A stretch of DNA of 64,000 nt from Mycobacterium colombiense (GTDB taxonomy: Bacteria; Actinomycetota; Actinomycetes; Mycobacteriales; Mycobacteriaceae), in the NCBI RefSeq assembly GCF_001672755.1, contig NZ_LZKI01000010.1:23873-87872 (forward strand), given 5' to 3'. The notes beneath the pieces were generated by a model that did not search any database, was not told the DNA's origin, and was given only the letters and a program-made list of their open reading frames with translations. This document shows positions 16,965 to 24,559 of this stretch, in pieces (the stretch's first letter is position 1; each line of letters starts with the position of its first letter). Made by a program: the position numbers and the translations under genes.

Positions 16965-17867
16965 TTATCCGGTCTGCTCGCCCGTGCGGGTCACCTCGTA
17001 ACCCAGCAGGCGTTCGGCTTCCTCGATGCCACCCTGCAGGTCACCGACGGCGTTCATCTTCGACAGGTCCAGCCCGATCGTCACCAGCGTCAGCGCGATC
17101 TCGGAGGACAGGCCGGTGATGATCACGCTGGCGCCCATCAGGCCGGACGCGTCGACCGTCTGCACCAGGTGGTTGGCCACCGTCGAGTCGATGGTCGGCA
17201 CACCGGTGATGTCGATGACCACCACTTTGGCGCGGTTCGCGCGGATGGCCCGCAGCAGCTGTTCGGTGACCTGGCGGGCGCGCTGGCTGTCCAGCACGCC
17301 GATGATCGGCAGGATCAGCAGCTGCTCACGCACCTGCAGCACCGGCGTCGACAGCTCGCGGATGGCCTCCTGCTGCTGGCGGATGATGCGCTCGCGTTCC
17401 TGCACGAAGGACACGGCCACGGTATTGGCGATGCGGTTGGCCGCCGGTTCGTAGGCGTCGAGGACGCGGTTGAGCATCTCGAAGTCGGTCTGGTACTTCT
17501 CGAACAGTGACCGCGCCAGCACGTCGCGGAGCAGCAGCACGATGCCGACGACCTCGTCGGTCTCCACGCCCCGGGGGATGATGCGTTCGGACAGGTCGCG
17601 AGCGTAATCTTGCAGCGCCTCGACGCTACCGGTCTCGAGCACCTCGACGTAGCTGTCGTACACGGTCGTCGCCTCGGAGAAGATCTCCTCGGGGGTCATC
17701 GCGGTGAGCAGCTCGGCCTCGGTGATCCTGCGGGCCCACTCCTCCCGCAGGACGGTTCGGTTCTGCCGCAGATGCTGGACTAGCTGGGGAAGGAGACCCT
17801 CACTGGAAATGCCGATGGTCTGTGCTGCGGTGCCGGTACTGTTGAAATCCGACGGCGAATCTGACAT
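16965..17867 (-). CDS. rsbR: RsbR-type stressosome sensor protein
   Basis: The 300-residue protein has an all-helical N-terminal sensor part (about 25-160) and a C-terminal STAS domain (about 172-290). VVVIDITGVPTIDSTVANHL carries Ser228/Thr229 at the position of the RsbR phosphoacceptor threonine. The N-terminal part resembles the RsbRD kinase-like sensor domain rather than the globin fold of Bacillus RsbRA, so the signal may differ; it is unknown. It is the first gene of the minus-strand stressosome operon, divergent from rsfB with 160 bp between the starts. Confidence 0.88.
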   Translation of the reverse strand: MSDSPSDFNSTGTAAQTIGISSEGLLPQLVQHLRQNRTVLREEWARRITEAELLTAMTPEEIFSEATTVYDSYVEVLETGSVEALQDYARDLSERIIPRGVETDEVVGIVLLLRDVLARSLFEKYQTDFEMLNRVLDAYEPAANRIANTVAVSFVQERERIIRQQQEAIRELSTPVLQVREQLLILPIIGVLDSQRARQVTEQLLRAIRANRAKVVVIDITGVPTIDSTVANHLVQTVDASGLMGASVIITGLSSEIALTLVTIGLDLSKMNAVGDLQGGIEEAERLLGYEVTRTGEQTG

Positions 17868-18027
17868 CTGGCCTCCCGAGTGCCACGTCGCGCCCTGCGG
17901 TCTGCAGTTCCTTTTGCGAGACTAGCGTGGGTTGTCGCGGGGCACGTGTAGAGGGCATATTCTTCTCGCAGTTCGGTAACGCAGGCTAGGGTTGAACCAC
18001 GCCACGGCCCAGGACAAAGGATTGCCA

Positions 18028-18396
18028 TTGTCAGCTCCTGATTCGATTACCACGTTGGTTGAGGACCATGACGGCGTGTCCGTGGTCAGTGTCAGCGGCG
18101 AAATCGATTTGGTCACGGCTCCAGCCCTGGAACAAGCCATCAGCGCGGTCGTCGCGGACAGCCCTACAGCACTGATCATCGATCTCTCCGCGGTCGAGTT
18201 TCTGGGCTCGGTCGGCCTGAAGATCCTGGCGGCGACCTACGAGAAGCTGGGCGACCAGACCGGGTTCGGCGTGGTCGCTCGCGGTCCGGCCACCCGCAGG
18301 CCGATCCATCTGACCGGCCTGGACAAGACCTTCCCGCTGTACCCGACGCTCGACGATGCGTTGACCGGGGTGCGGGACGGCAAGCTGAACGGCTAG
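18028..18396 (+). CDS. rsfB: RsfB, anti-anti-sigma factor for SigF
   Basis: A STAS protein of 122 residues from a TTG at 18028, giving MSAPDSITTLVEDHDG, the beginning and length of M. tuberculosis RsfB (Rv3687c); an earlier TTG at 17992 would add twelve residues without homology. The phosphorylatable Ser61 lies in EFLGSVGLK. RsfB binds the SigF anti-sigma factor UsfX/RsbW and frees SigF; phosphorylation at this serine should switch it off. A possible SigA-type promoter (TTGTCG, 18-base spacer, CATATT) lies in the gap shared with rsbR. It is the natural substrate candidate for the divergently encoded RsbU-like phosphatase. Confidence 0.92.
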   Translation: MSAPDSITTLVEDHDGVSVVSVSGEIDLVTAPALEQAISAVVADSPTALIIDLSAVEFLGSVGLKILAATYEKLGDQTGFGVVARGPATRRPIHLTGLDKTFPLYPTLDDALTGVRDGKLNG

Positions 18397-18668
18397 CTAC
18401 CCACCCCGCCGCCCTGGCGGCGCGCCGTCTCCATGGCCCGGGCCCGGTGGGCCGAATTCTGACAGGTTTAGTTGCCTGACAACATGTTTGGCGCAAAGGC
18501 GGCGAGTTTGATTCCGCACTGCATCGATTTCGGGACTTATCCCGCATTTTTCCCGGAAACGCCGTCCGCGGCAGGAATTCACCCGAACAAAACCGGCGAA
18601 GACCTTTATCGGCGGCCGGTCGTCGTGAACCGGTGTCCCCGCGTAGCCCAGATGCGATGATCAGGACT

Positions 18669-19169
18669 ATGGACGTCGACCATCCGCAAGACGACCAGCG
18701 GTGGGATCGCCGTGAGCGAGGCGAGACCGAAGTTCAACGGCTGGACCGCAATTGGAACAGCCTGCTGCAGGAGCTGCGGGTGGTCCAGACCGGGGTGCAG
18801 CTGCTGACCGGCTTCCTGTTGACCCTGCCGTTCCAGCAGCGCTTCGACGTGTTGGGCCCGCACATGCGCGTCGTCTATCTGGGCACCGTGGTGTGCGCGG
18901 TGTGCGCGACCGTCTTATTGATCGCCCCGGTCGCCATGCATCGCATACTCTTCCGGCGTCATCGGCTTCAGGTCCTCGTATCGGCTGCGCACCGGTGCGC
19001 CTTCGCCGGGCTCGGCCTGCTCGGTCTGGCGCTGATCGGCCTCACCACGATCATTTTCGCCGCGGTGGCCGGGCGAAATGTCGGCCTCATAGCCGGAGCG
19101 TGTGCGTTGCCGCTGTTCACCTTCTTCTGGTGGGTGCTGCCGCTGATGCTGCGGACGCGCGGCGACTGA
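18669..19169 (+). CDS. DUF6328-type membrane protein
   Basis: A 166-residue protein with a charged N-terminus and four hydrophobic segments: VVQTGVQLLTGFLLTLPF, VVYLGTVVCAVCATVLLIAP, CAFAGLGLLGLALIGLTTII and VGLIAGACALPLFTFFWW. This pattern fits the actinobacterial DUF6328 family, of unknown function. The ATG at 18669 is used; an ATG at 18657 would add four residues. The 272 bp before it hold no gene and no full SigF match. Confidence 0.75.
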   Translation: MDVDHPQDDQRWDRRERGETEVQRLDRNWNSLLQELRVVQTGVQLLTGFLLTLPFQQRFDVLGPHMRVVYLGTVVCAVCATVLLIAPVAMHRILFRRHRLQVLVSAAHRCAFAGLGLLGLALIGLTTIIFAAVAGRNVGLIAGACALPLFTFFWWVLPLMLRTRGD

Positions 19170-19184
19170 GGCGAAACTCGTCGG

Positions 19185-19880
19185 TCAGCGGCCCGGCGCG
19201 AGTGCCGCGATTCGAGTGGAGTCCAGGTGCTCGAGCAGGTCGCGCGGATCGGCGAAGACAGGTTCGGCGCCCGCCTCCCGCAGCTCGGCGCGGGCAATGC
19301 CGCCGCTCAGCAGCCCGATGCACGGCAATTCCGCGCCGGCCGCGGCGTGCGCGTCCCACACGGCGTCCCCGACGAACACGGCGTGCGCAGCGTCGACGCC
19401 GGCGCGGTCCAGCGCCACCCGCACGATGCCGGGCTCGGGCTTGGCGGTGTCGACATCGCGCGAGGATGTCGTCTCGGAGATCACGTCGTCGCAGTCGAGC
19501 GCCTTGCGCAGAATCTCCAGCTCGTCTTCGGGCGCCGAGCTGGCCAGCACGACCTGTAAGCCCAGGTCGGCGACGCGGCGCAGCAGGTCGCGAGCGCCGG
19601 GCAAAGGTTGCAGCAGCGGGGTGATCTCCCGGTAGTACTGGCTGTGCTTGTCGCTGAGCCGCTCCTGAACATCGTCCGGGGCGTCATCGGAGAGCGCTCG
19701 GACCAGTCGGGACCCGTCCATGCCGATGCAGCGATGGATTTGCCAGGACGGCACCCGCATGCCTTCGGCGTCGAACGCGCGCTGCCAGGCGTACACGTGC
19801 AGATAGTTGGAATCCACCAGCGTGCCGTCGACATCGAACAGGACGGCGGGTGCGCCGCCGGGAGCATGCCCTGAAGTCAT
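19185..19880 (-). CDS. HAD-superfamily phosphatase (beta-phosphoglucomutase/Gph-like)
   Basis: A 231-residue HAD hydrolase. Motif I is LFDVDGTLVD, motif II is VLASSAPEDELE, the motif III lysine is in DTAKPEPGI, and motif IV is VFVGDAVWDAHAA. A helical cap lies between motifs I and II, typical of phosphoglycolate phosphatase or sugar-phosphatase relatives; the substrate is unknown. The frame continues to 19976, but that extension runs over a plus-strand SigF promoter and lacks similarity, so the ATG at 19880 is used. It is convergent with the DUF6328 gene. Confidence 0.85.
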   Translation of the reverse strand: MTSGHAPGGAPAVLFDVDGTLVDSNYLHVYAWQRAFDAEGMRVPSWQIHRCIGMDGSRLVRALSDDAPDDVQERLSDKHSQYYREITPLLQPLPGARDLLRRVADLGLQVVLASSAPEDELEILRKALDCDDVISETTSSRDVDTAKPEPGIVRVALDRAGVDAAHAVFVGDAVWDAHAAAGAELPCIGLLSGGIARAELREAGAEPVFADPRDLLEHLDSTRIAALAPGR

Positions 19881-19928
19881 GTGCCCGGCATACCCAGGCC
19901 GGGTGCGGCTGACACAGTGCGGGGTCTC

Positions 19929-19953
19929 GTTTGGCCACCGGCGCGCCGGGTAC
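19929..19953 (+). promoter_or_regulatory. SigF-type promoter for the UsfY-like gene
   Basis: GTTT at 19929-19932 and GGGTAC at 19948-19953 are spaced by 15 bases, a full SigF consensus match. Transcription should begin near 19960, leaving about 110 nt before the start at 20072; that leader contains the palindrome at 20019-20032. Confidence 0.75.
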
Positions 19954-20018
19954 ACGTGCGTGATGATCCGCGACATCGGGCCCGGGGTTCATGGTGCCCG
20001 CCTGCGGCTCGATAGCAA

Positions 20019-20032
20019 TCGTACGCGTACGA
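20019..20032. promoter_or_regulatory. 14-bp perfect palindrome, possible operator
   Basis: TCGTACGCGTACGA is a perfect inverted repeat 40 bp before the UsfY-like start and inside its predicted 5' leader. It could be a dimeric-repressor site. No regulator gene next to it points to a binding protein. Confidence 0.35.
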
Positions 20033-20071
20033 ATAATGCTGGTACACAGTAATTCTCGACGAGGAATGACA

Positions 20072-20383
20072 TTGGACTACCCCAAGAACGCCCCGGTCGA
20101 CCATGCCCGCACCACCCGTCAGCACGCCGGCGAATCCTTCAAGAACGGTGCCAACGCCCCAGGTCTCGTCGGTTCAGCCGTCGCGGTCATCGCCCTGACC
20201 GTAGGGCTGTTCGCCGTGGCGGCCGGGCATCTGGTGAGCGGCGCCATCGCCCTGCTCGTGGCGGTCGTGCTGGGCGCGCTCAGTGCGGCGTGGCTGCTGC
20301 GCGCCCACCGCAAAGTCCGCGACGCCGAACTGCGCTGGCACGCTGAGCATTCCGATCAGCCGGCGCCACCGCCCAGCAGCTGA
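20072..20383 (+). CDS. UsfY-like small membrane protein
   Basis: A 103-residue protein: a short N-terminal PVDHARTTRQHAGESFKNG, two hydrophobic segments (VGSAVAVIALTVGLFAVAAG and IALLVAVVLGALSAAWLLRA) and a charged tail. The N-terminal pattern (PVDHxRTTRxxAGES) and two-helix layout are recalled from UsfY, named for its position upstream of sigF. GAGG at 20061-20064 is 7 bp before a TTG at 20072 but only 1 bp before the ATG at 20066, so the TTG is preferred. A SigF promoter drives it. Function unknown. Confidence 0.65.
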   Translation: MDYPKNAPVDHARTTRQHAGESFKNGANAPGLVGSAVAVIALTVGLFAVAAGHLVSGAIALLVAVVLGALSAAWLLRAHRKVRDAELRWHAEHSDQPAPPPSS

Positions 20384-20463
20384 GGACGCCTGGTCTGTCG
20401 AGTTGACCACTTTCGGCATCGCGCGGCTGTCGGCGGCTGCCGCAACTTTTTCGGGCCGCGACC

Positions 20464-20489
20464 GTGTAACGCACCCCCGAACGGGGTAC
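20464..20489 (+). promoter_or_regulatory. SigF-like promoter for the DUF4193 gene
   Basis: GTGT at 20464-20467 and GGGTAC at 20484-20489 have a 16-base spacer. The -35 has one mismatch (GTGT for GTTT) and the -10 is complete. The predicted start near 20496 leaves about 58 nt before the ATG at 20554. Confidence 0.6.
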
Positions 20490-20553
20490 TGCCTGCGCCA
20501 CGGGTGAGTACAGGAAAGTGCGTCAACCCGTTCCATCGCAGGAAGGAACACCA

Positions 20554-20856
20554 ATGGCGACCACCACTGACTATGACGCACGCCGTGTATCTGACGCCGA
20601 CACCCAGGAGAAATCCCCGCTCCGCGAACTGGCGCCGACCCTGCACGGGTCTGCCATCGCCGTGGTCGACGAGGACCCCAACGATGTGAACTTCTTCGAG
20701 CTGCCGGGCGCCGACCTGTCCGGAGAAGAACTGTCGGTGACGGTGATTCCCCAGCGGGCCGACGAGTTCACCTGCTCGAGCTGCTTTCTGGTGCAGCACC
20801 GCAGCCGGATGCGGGTCTCCGGCGCCGGCCTGCCGGTGTGCGCCGACTGCGCCTGA
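20554..20856 (+). CDS. DUF4193 family protein (zinc-ribbon-like)
   Basis: A 100-residue protein with the conserved DUF4193 segment LPGADLSGEELSVTV, followed by CSSC and CADC, a likely four-cysteine zinc site at the C-terminus. The family is confined to actinobacteria and its role is unknown. An AGGAAGGAA ribosome site precedes the ATG at 20554. It is placed with the SigF outputs because of the promoter upstream. Confidence 0.85.
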   Translation: MATTTDYDARRVSDADTQEKSPLRELAPTLHGSAIAVVDEDPNDVNFFELPGADLSGEELSVTVIPQRADEFTCSSCFLVQHRSRMRVSGAGLPVCADCA

Positions 20857-20964
20857 CACCCGCCCCTCGAGCCGGGTGAGGCGCCTCCCGGCCCATGCCG
20901 CGACCGTGAACCCGCGCTGGATTGCCCTGGATTGTCAGTGGCATCCACTAGGTTCATCGGACAA

Positions 20965-21612
20965 ATGGAGAAGGTACTCGGGTCGCTCCTGCTGCTGGGT
21001 TTAGCGCTCCCTTGGTATTTCACGCAGAAGGCCACCGGCAGCCTGCCGGCGGGATGCCTCGCCGGACTCGGCGGGCTCGCCGTCGCCGTGGCGATCTTGT
21101 GGTGGCTGTCGCTGCAGCGGGACCGCTACCAGGCCGACGCGCACCGACGACGCGACCTCAAACTGTCGAAATCCGGTCTTCGGGCGATCGACCGGATGTC
21201 GGGCACCGAGTTCGAGGAATTCGTTGCGGCGCAGCTTCGCGTCGCGGGGTACAGCGTCACCCCGACCGCCAGCACCGGTGACTACGGCGTGGATCTGATC
21301 GCCAGGAAGGACGGCGCCCGCATGGCCGTCCAATGCAAGAGGCTGGCGAAGGCCGTCGGAGTGGCCGCGGTCCAGCAGGTCGTGGCCGGGGCGCTGCAGC
21401 ACGGCTGTAACCGGACGGTGGTCGTGACCAACCAGACCTTCACCAAGGCGGCCCGCCGGTTGGCCGGTACCCACCATTGCCGCCTGGTGGGCCGCTCCCA
21501 GGTGCAGAGCTGGACGCGAATTCAGCCCGTCGTCGTGCCGGGTCCGCGGCGCACCCATCGGGTCGCTCCGCAGGCCAGACCGCAACGGCTGGAACCGGAG
21601 TGGGAAAGCTAG
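20965..21612 (+). CDS. Membrane-anchored Mrr-type restriction endonuclease-like protein
   Basis: A 215-residue protein with two N-terminal membrane helices (about 5-20 and 28-48), then an Mrr_cat endonuclease domain (about 75-175). The PD-(D/E)xK core is visible as TGDYGVDLIARKDGARMAVQCKRL, with the Asp, the Gln replacing Glu and the Lys typical of Mrr, followed by QQVVAGALQHGCNRTVVVTNQTFT. Relatives cut methylated DNA or have unclear roles. A TTG at 20932 would add 11 residues; the ATG at 20965 is used. No methylase is adjacent. Confidence 0.8.
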   Translation: MEKVLGSLLLLGLALPWYFTQKATGSLPAGCLAGLGGLAVAVAILWWLSLQRDRYQADAHRRRDLKLSKSGLRAIDRMSGTEFEEFVAAQLRVAGYSVTPTASTGDYGVDLIARKDGARMAVQCKRLAKAVGVAAVQQVVAGALQHGCNRTVVVTNQTFTKAARRLAGTHHCRLVGRSQVQSWTRIQPVVVPGPRRTHRVAPQARPQRLEPEWES

Positions 21613-21665
21613 CGAGATGCCATGGGCCACGGCATGTTCGGCCGGGCCGCCATCCCTCCGTGGCG

Positions 21666-22355
21666 TCAGCGCCCGGTTGCGTCCTCGATCACCCGCCGCG
21701 CGATGTCGCGCAACGGGGTGTTCATGCTCTGCGACAGTTTGATCAGGGTGTTGAAGGCGGTCTGGTCGTCGAGGTCGTAGCGCTCGAGGAGAATGCCTTT
21801 GGCCTGGCCGATCATGTCGCGGGTGCTCAGGGCTTCGCGGAACTGCTGGGTGCGCACGACGTTGCTCCAGGCCAGGGCGCCCAGCGTCGCGAAGATGGCG
21901 GCGATCCGGCGCGAGTCTTCGGAGAAGGACTGCGGGCGCTCGGCGTAGAAGTTCAGCGCGCCCATGCTCAGCTCGTCGGCGAACATGGGCAGCGACAGCA
22001 CGCTGCGAATCGGAGTGTGTTCGAGCGCGTCGGCCCGATACTTCGGCCAGCGCTCATCGGCTTCGAGGTCGTCGATGACGACGACCTTGCGCGTCCACGC
22101 GGCGTGGACGCAGGGTCCCTCGAGGTGGCGCTGCTGGAACTCGTCGAGCAGCCGGGCGCAGTCGTGCGTGACCGACGGGGTGCTGACCTCGTTCTGCCGG
22201 CTGGTGACGGTGATCCCCGCTTCCTGGGCGCCCGGCACCCAGCGGGCCGCCGCCCTGGTCAGGTCGTCCAGCACCTGGGGAAAGTCGCCGGCGTCGGCCG
22301 AATAGATGGCCCGCAGAACGTCGGTGAGCAGGCTGAGATCGTCAAGATTGGTCAC
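21666..22355 (-). CDS. GAF-ANTAR transcription antitermination regulator
   Basis: A 229-residue protein with an N-terminal GAF sensor (about 25-165) and a C-terminal ANTAR RNA-binding domain (about 172-225; STRDMIGQAKGILLERYDLDD, LIKLSQSMNTPLRDIARRV). ANTAR proteins bind paired hexaloop hairpins in nascent RNA and prevent termination. No two-hairpin target was recognised by eye nearby. The start is a GTG at 22355. It is divergent from the DyP operon with 292 bp between, which may hold promoters for both. Confidence 0.9.
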   Translation of the reverse strand: MTNLDDLSLLTDVLRAIYSADAGDFPQVLDDLTRAAARWVPGAQEAGITVTSRQNEVSTPSVTHDCARLLDEFQQRHLEGPCVHAAWTRKVVVIDDLEADERWPKYRADALEHTPIRSVLSLPMFADELSMGALNFYAERPQSFSEDSRRIAAIFATLGALAWSNVVRTQQFREALSTRDMIGQAKGILLERYDLDDQTAFNTLIKLSQSMNTPLRDIARRVIEDATGR

Positions 22356-22647
22356 TGAGTATCGCCCTCATGCTTCGAGACCGGTGGCAGGCATAACCCG
22401 TACCGTTCAGGAGCCTGCGGTCTCGCAAGGCGATCACTTGGAGTTTGTGACGGCGACGAATGTCAATGCTGTTTGCTCAGCATTACGGTGAGACCGATTA
22501 TATCGGCCTGGTTTCGGGGGATGGCGCCCGCTACCGGTCCGGCAAATGCGTGCCCTGCGGCCGGGGCGGCCGCCTTCGGTCGATCCGTGTTGCGTGGGCG
22601 GAGTCAGGTGGTAGCGTCCGGCGCATCGGCCTGACTTTGGAGCGACG

Positions 22648-23208
22648 ATGGTGGCAACCGAAGACTTGTGGAGCAAACCCGCGGCCCTGGCCATCCCCAA
22701 GGAAGGCTATTTCGAGCTGGAACGCGGCCGGTACGGGCCGCTGTATCCGCGCACCCCGGCCTGCTACGGCTTTTCCATCATCGCCAAGGTCAAGGAAGGC
22801 CGCGAGGAAGCCGTTCGCGCTTACGGCAAACAGATCGAAGAAGCCGTCAGGGCAAACCCGGAAGTGCTGGCACCGTTGCGGCTGCACTATCTGCGCTGGC
22901 AGCTCTTCGACGTCGGGTCGGGGCTGCACTTCCAGTACCAGGGCATCTTCGACACCGACTTCGACAAATACACCGAGGACGCGGTGCAGCTGTTCAGCCA
23001 GACCGGGATCACCACCGTCTTCACCAACCTCGAGGGCTTCCCCGAGGACTGGCGGGAGAACCCGGAGGCCTTCGTCAAGTTCGTTCGCGAGCACCAGTGC
23101 CCGAGCTTCCTGGAATACGGGGAGTACCCCTATGCCACGGCCGACGAGATCAAGAAGGGGCTGCGGCTGAAAGCCGCGTTCGGCGCCATGCTGGATCAGA
23201 TGCAGTGA
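22648..23208 (+). CDS. Uncharacterised protein, first gene of the DyP operon
   Basis: The 186-residue protein is not assigned to a known family. The segments YGFSIIAKVKEGREEAVRAYGKQIEEAVR and LHYLRWQLFD-LHFQYQGIFDTDF look like a ferredoxin-like alpha/beta unit of the dimeric alpha-beta barrel kind, the fold from which DyP peroxidases themselves are built. No signal peptide or cysteine motif is seen. It is 19 bp upstream of the DyP gene, so it is probably a partner, chaperone or heme-handling subunit; that is inference. Confidence 0.75.
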   Translation: MVATEDLWSKPAALAIPKEGYFELERGRYGPLYPRTPACYGFSIIAKVKEGREEAVRAYGKQIEEAVRANPEVLAPLRLHYLRWQLFDVGSGLHFQYQGIFDTDFDKYTEDAVQLFSQTGITTVFTNLEGFPEDWRENPEAFVKFVREHQCPSFLEYGEYPYATADEIKKGLRLKAAFGAMLDQMQ

Positions 23209-23227
23209 CGCACATCGGAGCGTGCAG

Positions 23228-24544
23228 ATGCTTGAGCTCGACGACATCCAGCACATCCTGCTGACCCGGACCCCGGCCCTGACCGGGCGTTACGAGTTTC
23301 TTTCGTTCGACGATCCGGCGGCCGGCCGGGCCTGGCTGTCCGAACTGCTGGACGTCGTGGAGTCCGCCGCGTCGGTGCGAGACACCATGGATGACACCAG
23401 GCGCTGGGTCACCCTGGGTTTCACCTGGAGCGGCCTTCGGGCGCTCGGTGTGCCGGAGGAGGCGCTCGCAACCTTCCCGGAAGAGTTCCGTCAGGGCATG
23501 GCCGCCCGGGCCGACATCCTCGGCGACACCGGACGAAACCACCCCGACAACTGGGTCGGGGGACTGGCGGGCGACGACCTGCACGCGATCGCGATTCTGT
23601 TCGCGCGAGACGACGCCGAACACGCCCGCGCCACCCGGGCGCACGACGACCTGGTGCAAAGGTGCGGCGGCGTGCGCCGGTTGTCGTACCTGGATCTGAA
23701 TGCGACACCCCCGTTCAACTATGCCCACGACCATTTCGGCTTTCGGGATCGGTTGTCGCAGCCGGTGATCGAGGGATCGGGTGAGGAACCCACGCCCGGC
23801 TCGGGCGCGCCGCTGAAGGCCGGCGAGTTCATCCTCGGCTATCCCGACGAGGTCGGCCCGGTGGCCAAGTCGCCCCAGCCGGATGTGCTCTCGCGCAACG
23901 GGACCTACGCCGCGTACCGGCGACTGCACGAGCACGTGGCGTTGTTCCGCGACTACATCCGTTCGCAGGCCCGCGCGCCCGATGACGAGGAGCTGTTGGC
24001 CGCGAAATTCATGGGCCGCTGGCGCAGCGGCGCTCCCTTGGTGCTGGCGCCGGACGCCGATGACCCCGAACTGGGTGCGGACCCGATGCGCAACAACGAC
24101 TTCAACTACAAGGAGATGGACCCGCTCGGCTACGCGTGTCCCCTGGGTGCCCACGCCCGGCGGCTCAACCCGCGAGACACCGCGCCCAACATGAACCGGC
24201 GACGGATGATCCGCCGCGGGGCCACCTACGGGCCGGCGCTTCCCGACGGTGCGCCCGACGACGGAGTGGACCGCGGCATCGCCGCGTTCATCATCTGCGC
24301 CAGCCTGATCCGGCAATTCGAATTCGCGCAGAACGTCTGGATCAACGACCGCACGTTCCACGAACTCGGCAACGAGCACGACCCCATCTGCGGAACACAA
24401 GACGGCACAATGGAATTCAAAGTGCCGAAGCGCCCGATTCGCCGGGTTCTCAAGGGCCTTCCAGCGTTCACGACGCTCACCGGTGGGGCGTACTTCTTCC
24501 TGCCGGGCATCAACGCCATGCGCTACCTCGCGGCGCTCGACTGA
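23228..24544 (+). CDS. DyP-type heme peroxidase
   Basis: A 438-residue peroxidase. The heme-ligand region is CPLGAHARRLNPRDTAPN, the distal arginine region is RRRMIRRGATYGP, and the core has FEFAQNVWINDRTF and HDPICGTQDG. The catalytic Asp lies in GFRDRLSQPVIEG, where the usual GxxDG ends in Arg rather than Gly. The size suits the larger class of DyP enzymes. No Tat or encapsulin-targeting tail is obvious. The ATG at 23228 sits 7 bp after GGAG and is preferred over the GTG at 23222. It is the central gene of a three-gene operon. Confidence 0.92.
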   Translation: MLELDDIQHILLTRTPALTGRYEFLSFDDPAAGRAWLSELLDVVESAASVRDTMDDTRRWVTLGFTWSGLRALGVPEEALATFPEEFRQGMAARADILGDTGRNHPDNWVGGLAGDDLHAIAILFARDDAEHARATRAHDDLVQRCGGVRRLSYLDLNATPPFNYAHDHFGFRDRLSQPVIEGSGEEPTPGSGAPLKAGEFILGYPDEVGPVAKSPQPDVLSRNGTYAAYRRLHEHVALFRDYIRSQARAPDDEELLAAKFMGRWRSGAPLVLAPDADDPELGADPMRNNDFNYKEMDPLGYACPLGAHARRLNPRDTAPNMNRRRMIRRGATYGPALPDGAPDDGVDRGIAAFIICASLIRQFEFAQNVWINDRTFHELGNEHDPICGTQDGTMEFKVPKRPIRRVLKGLPAFTTLTGGAYFFLPGINAMRYLAALD

Positions 24545-24559
24545 CAACCGGGAACCATC

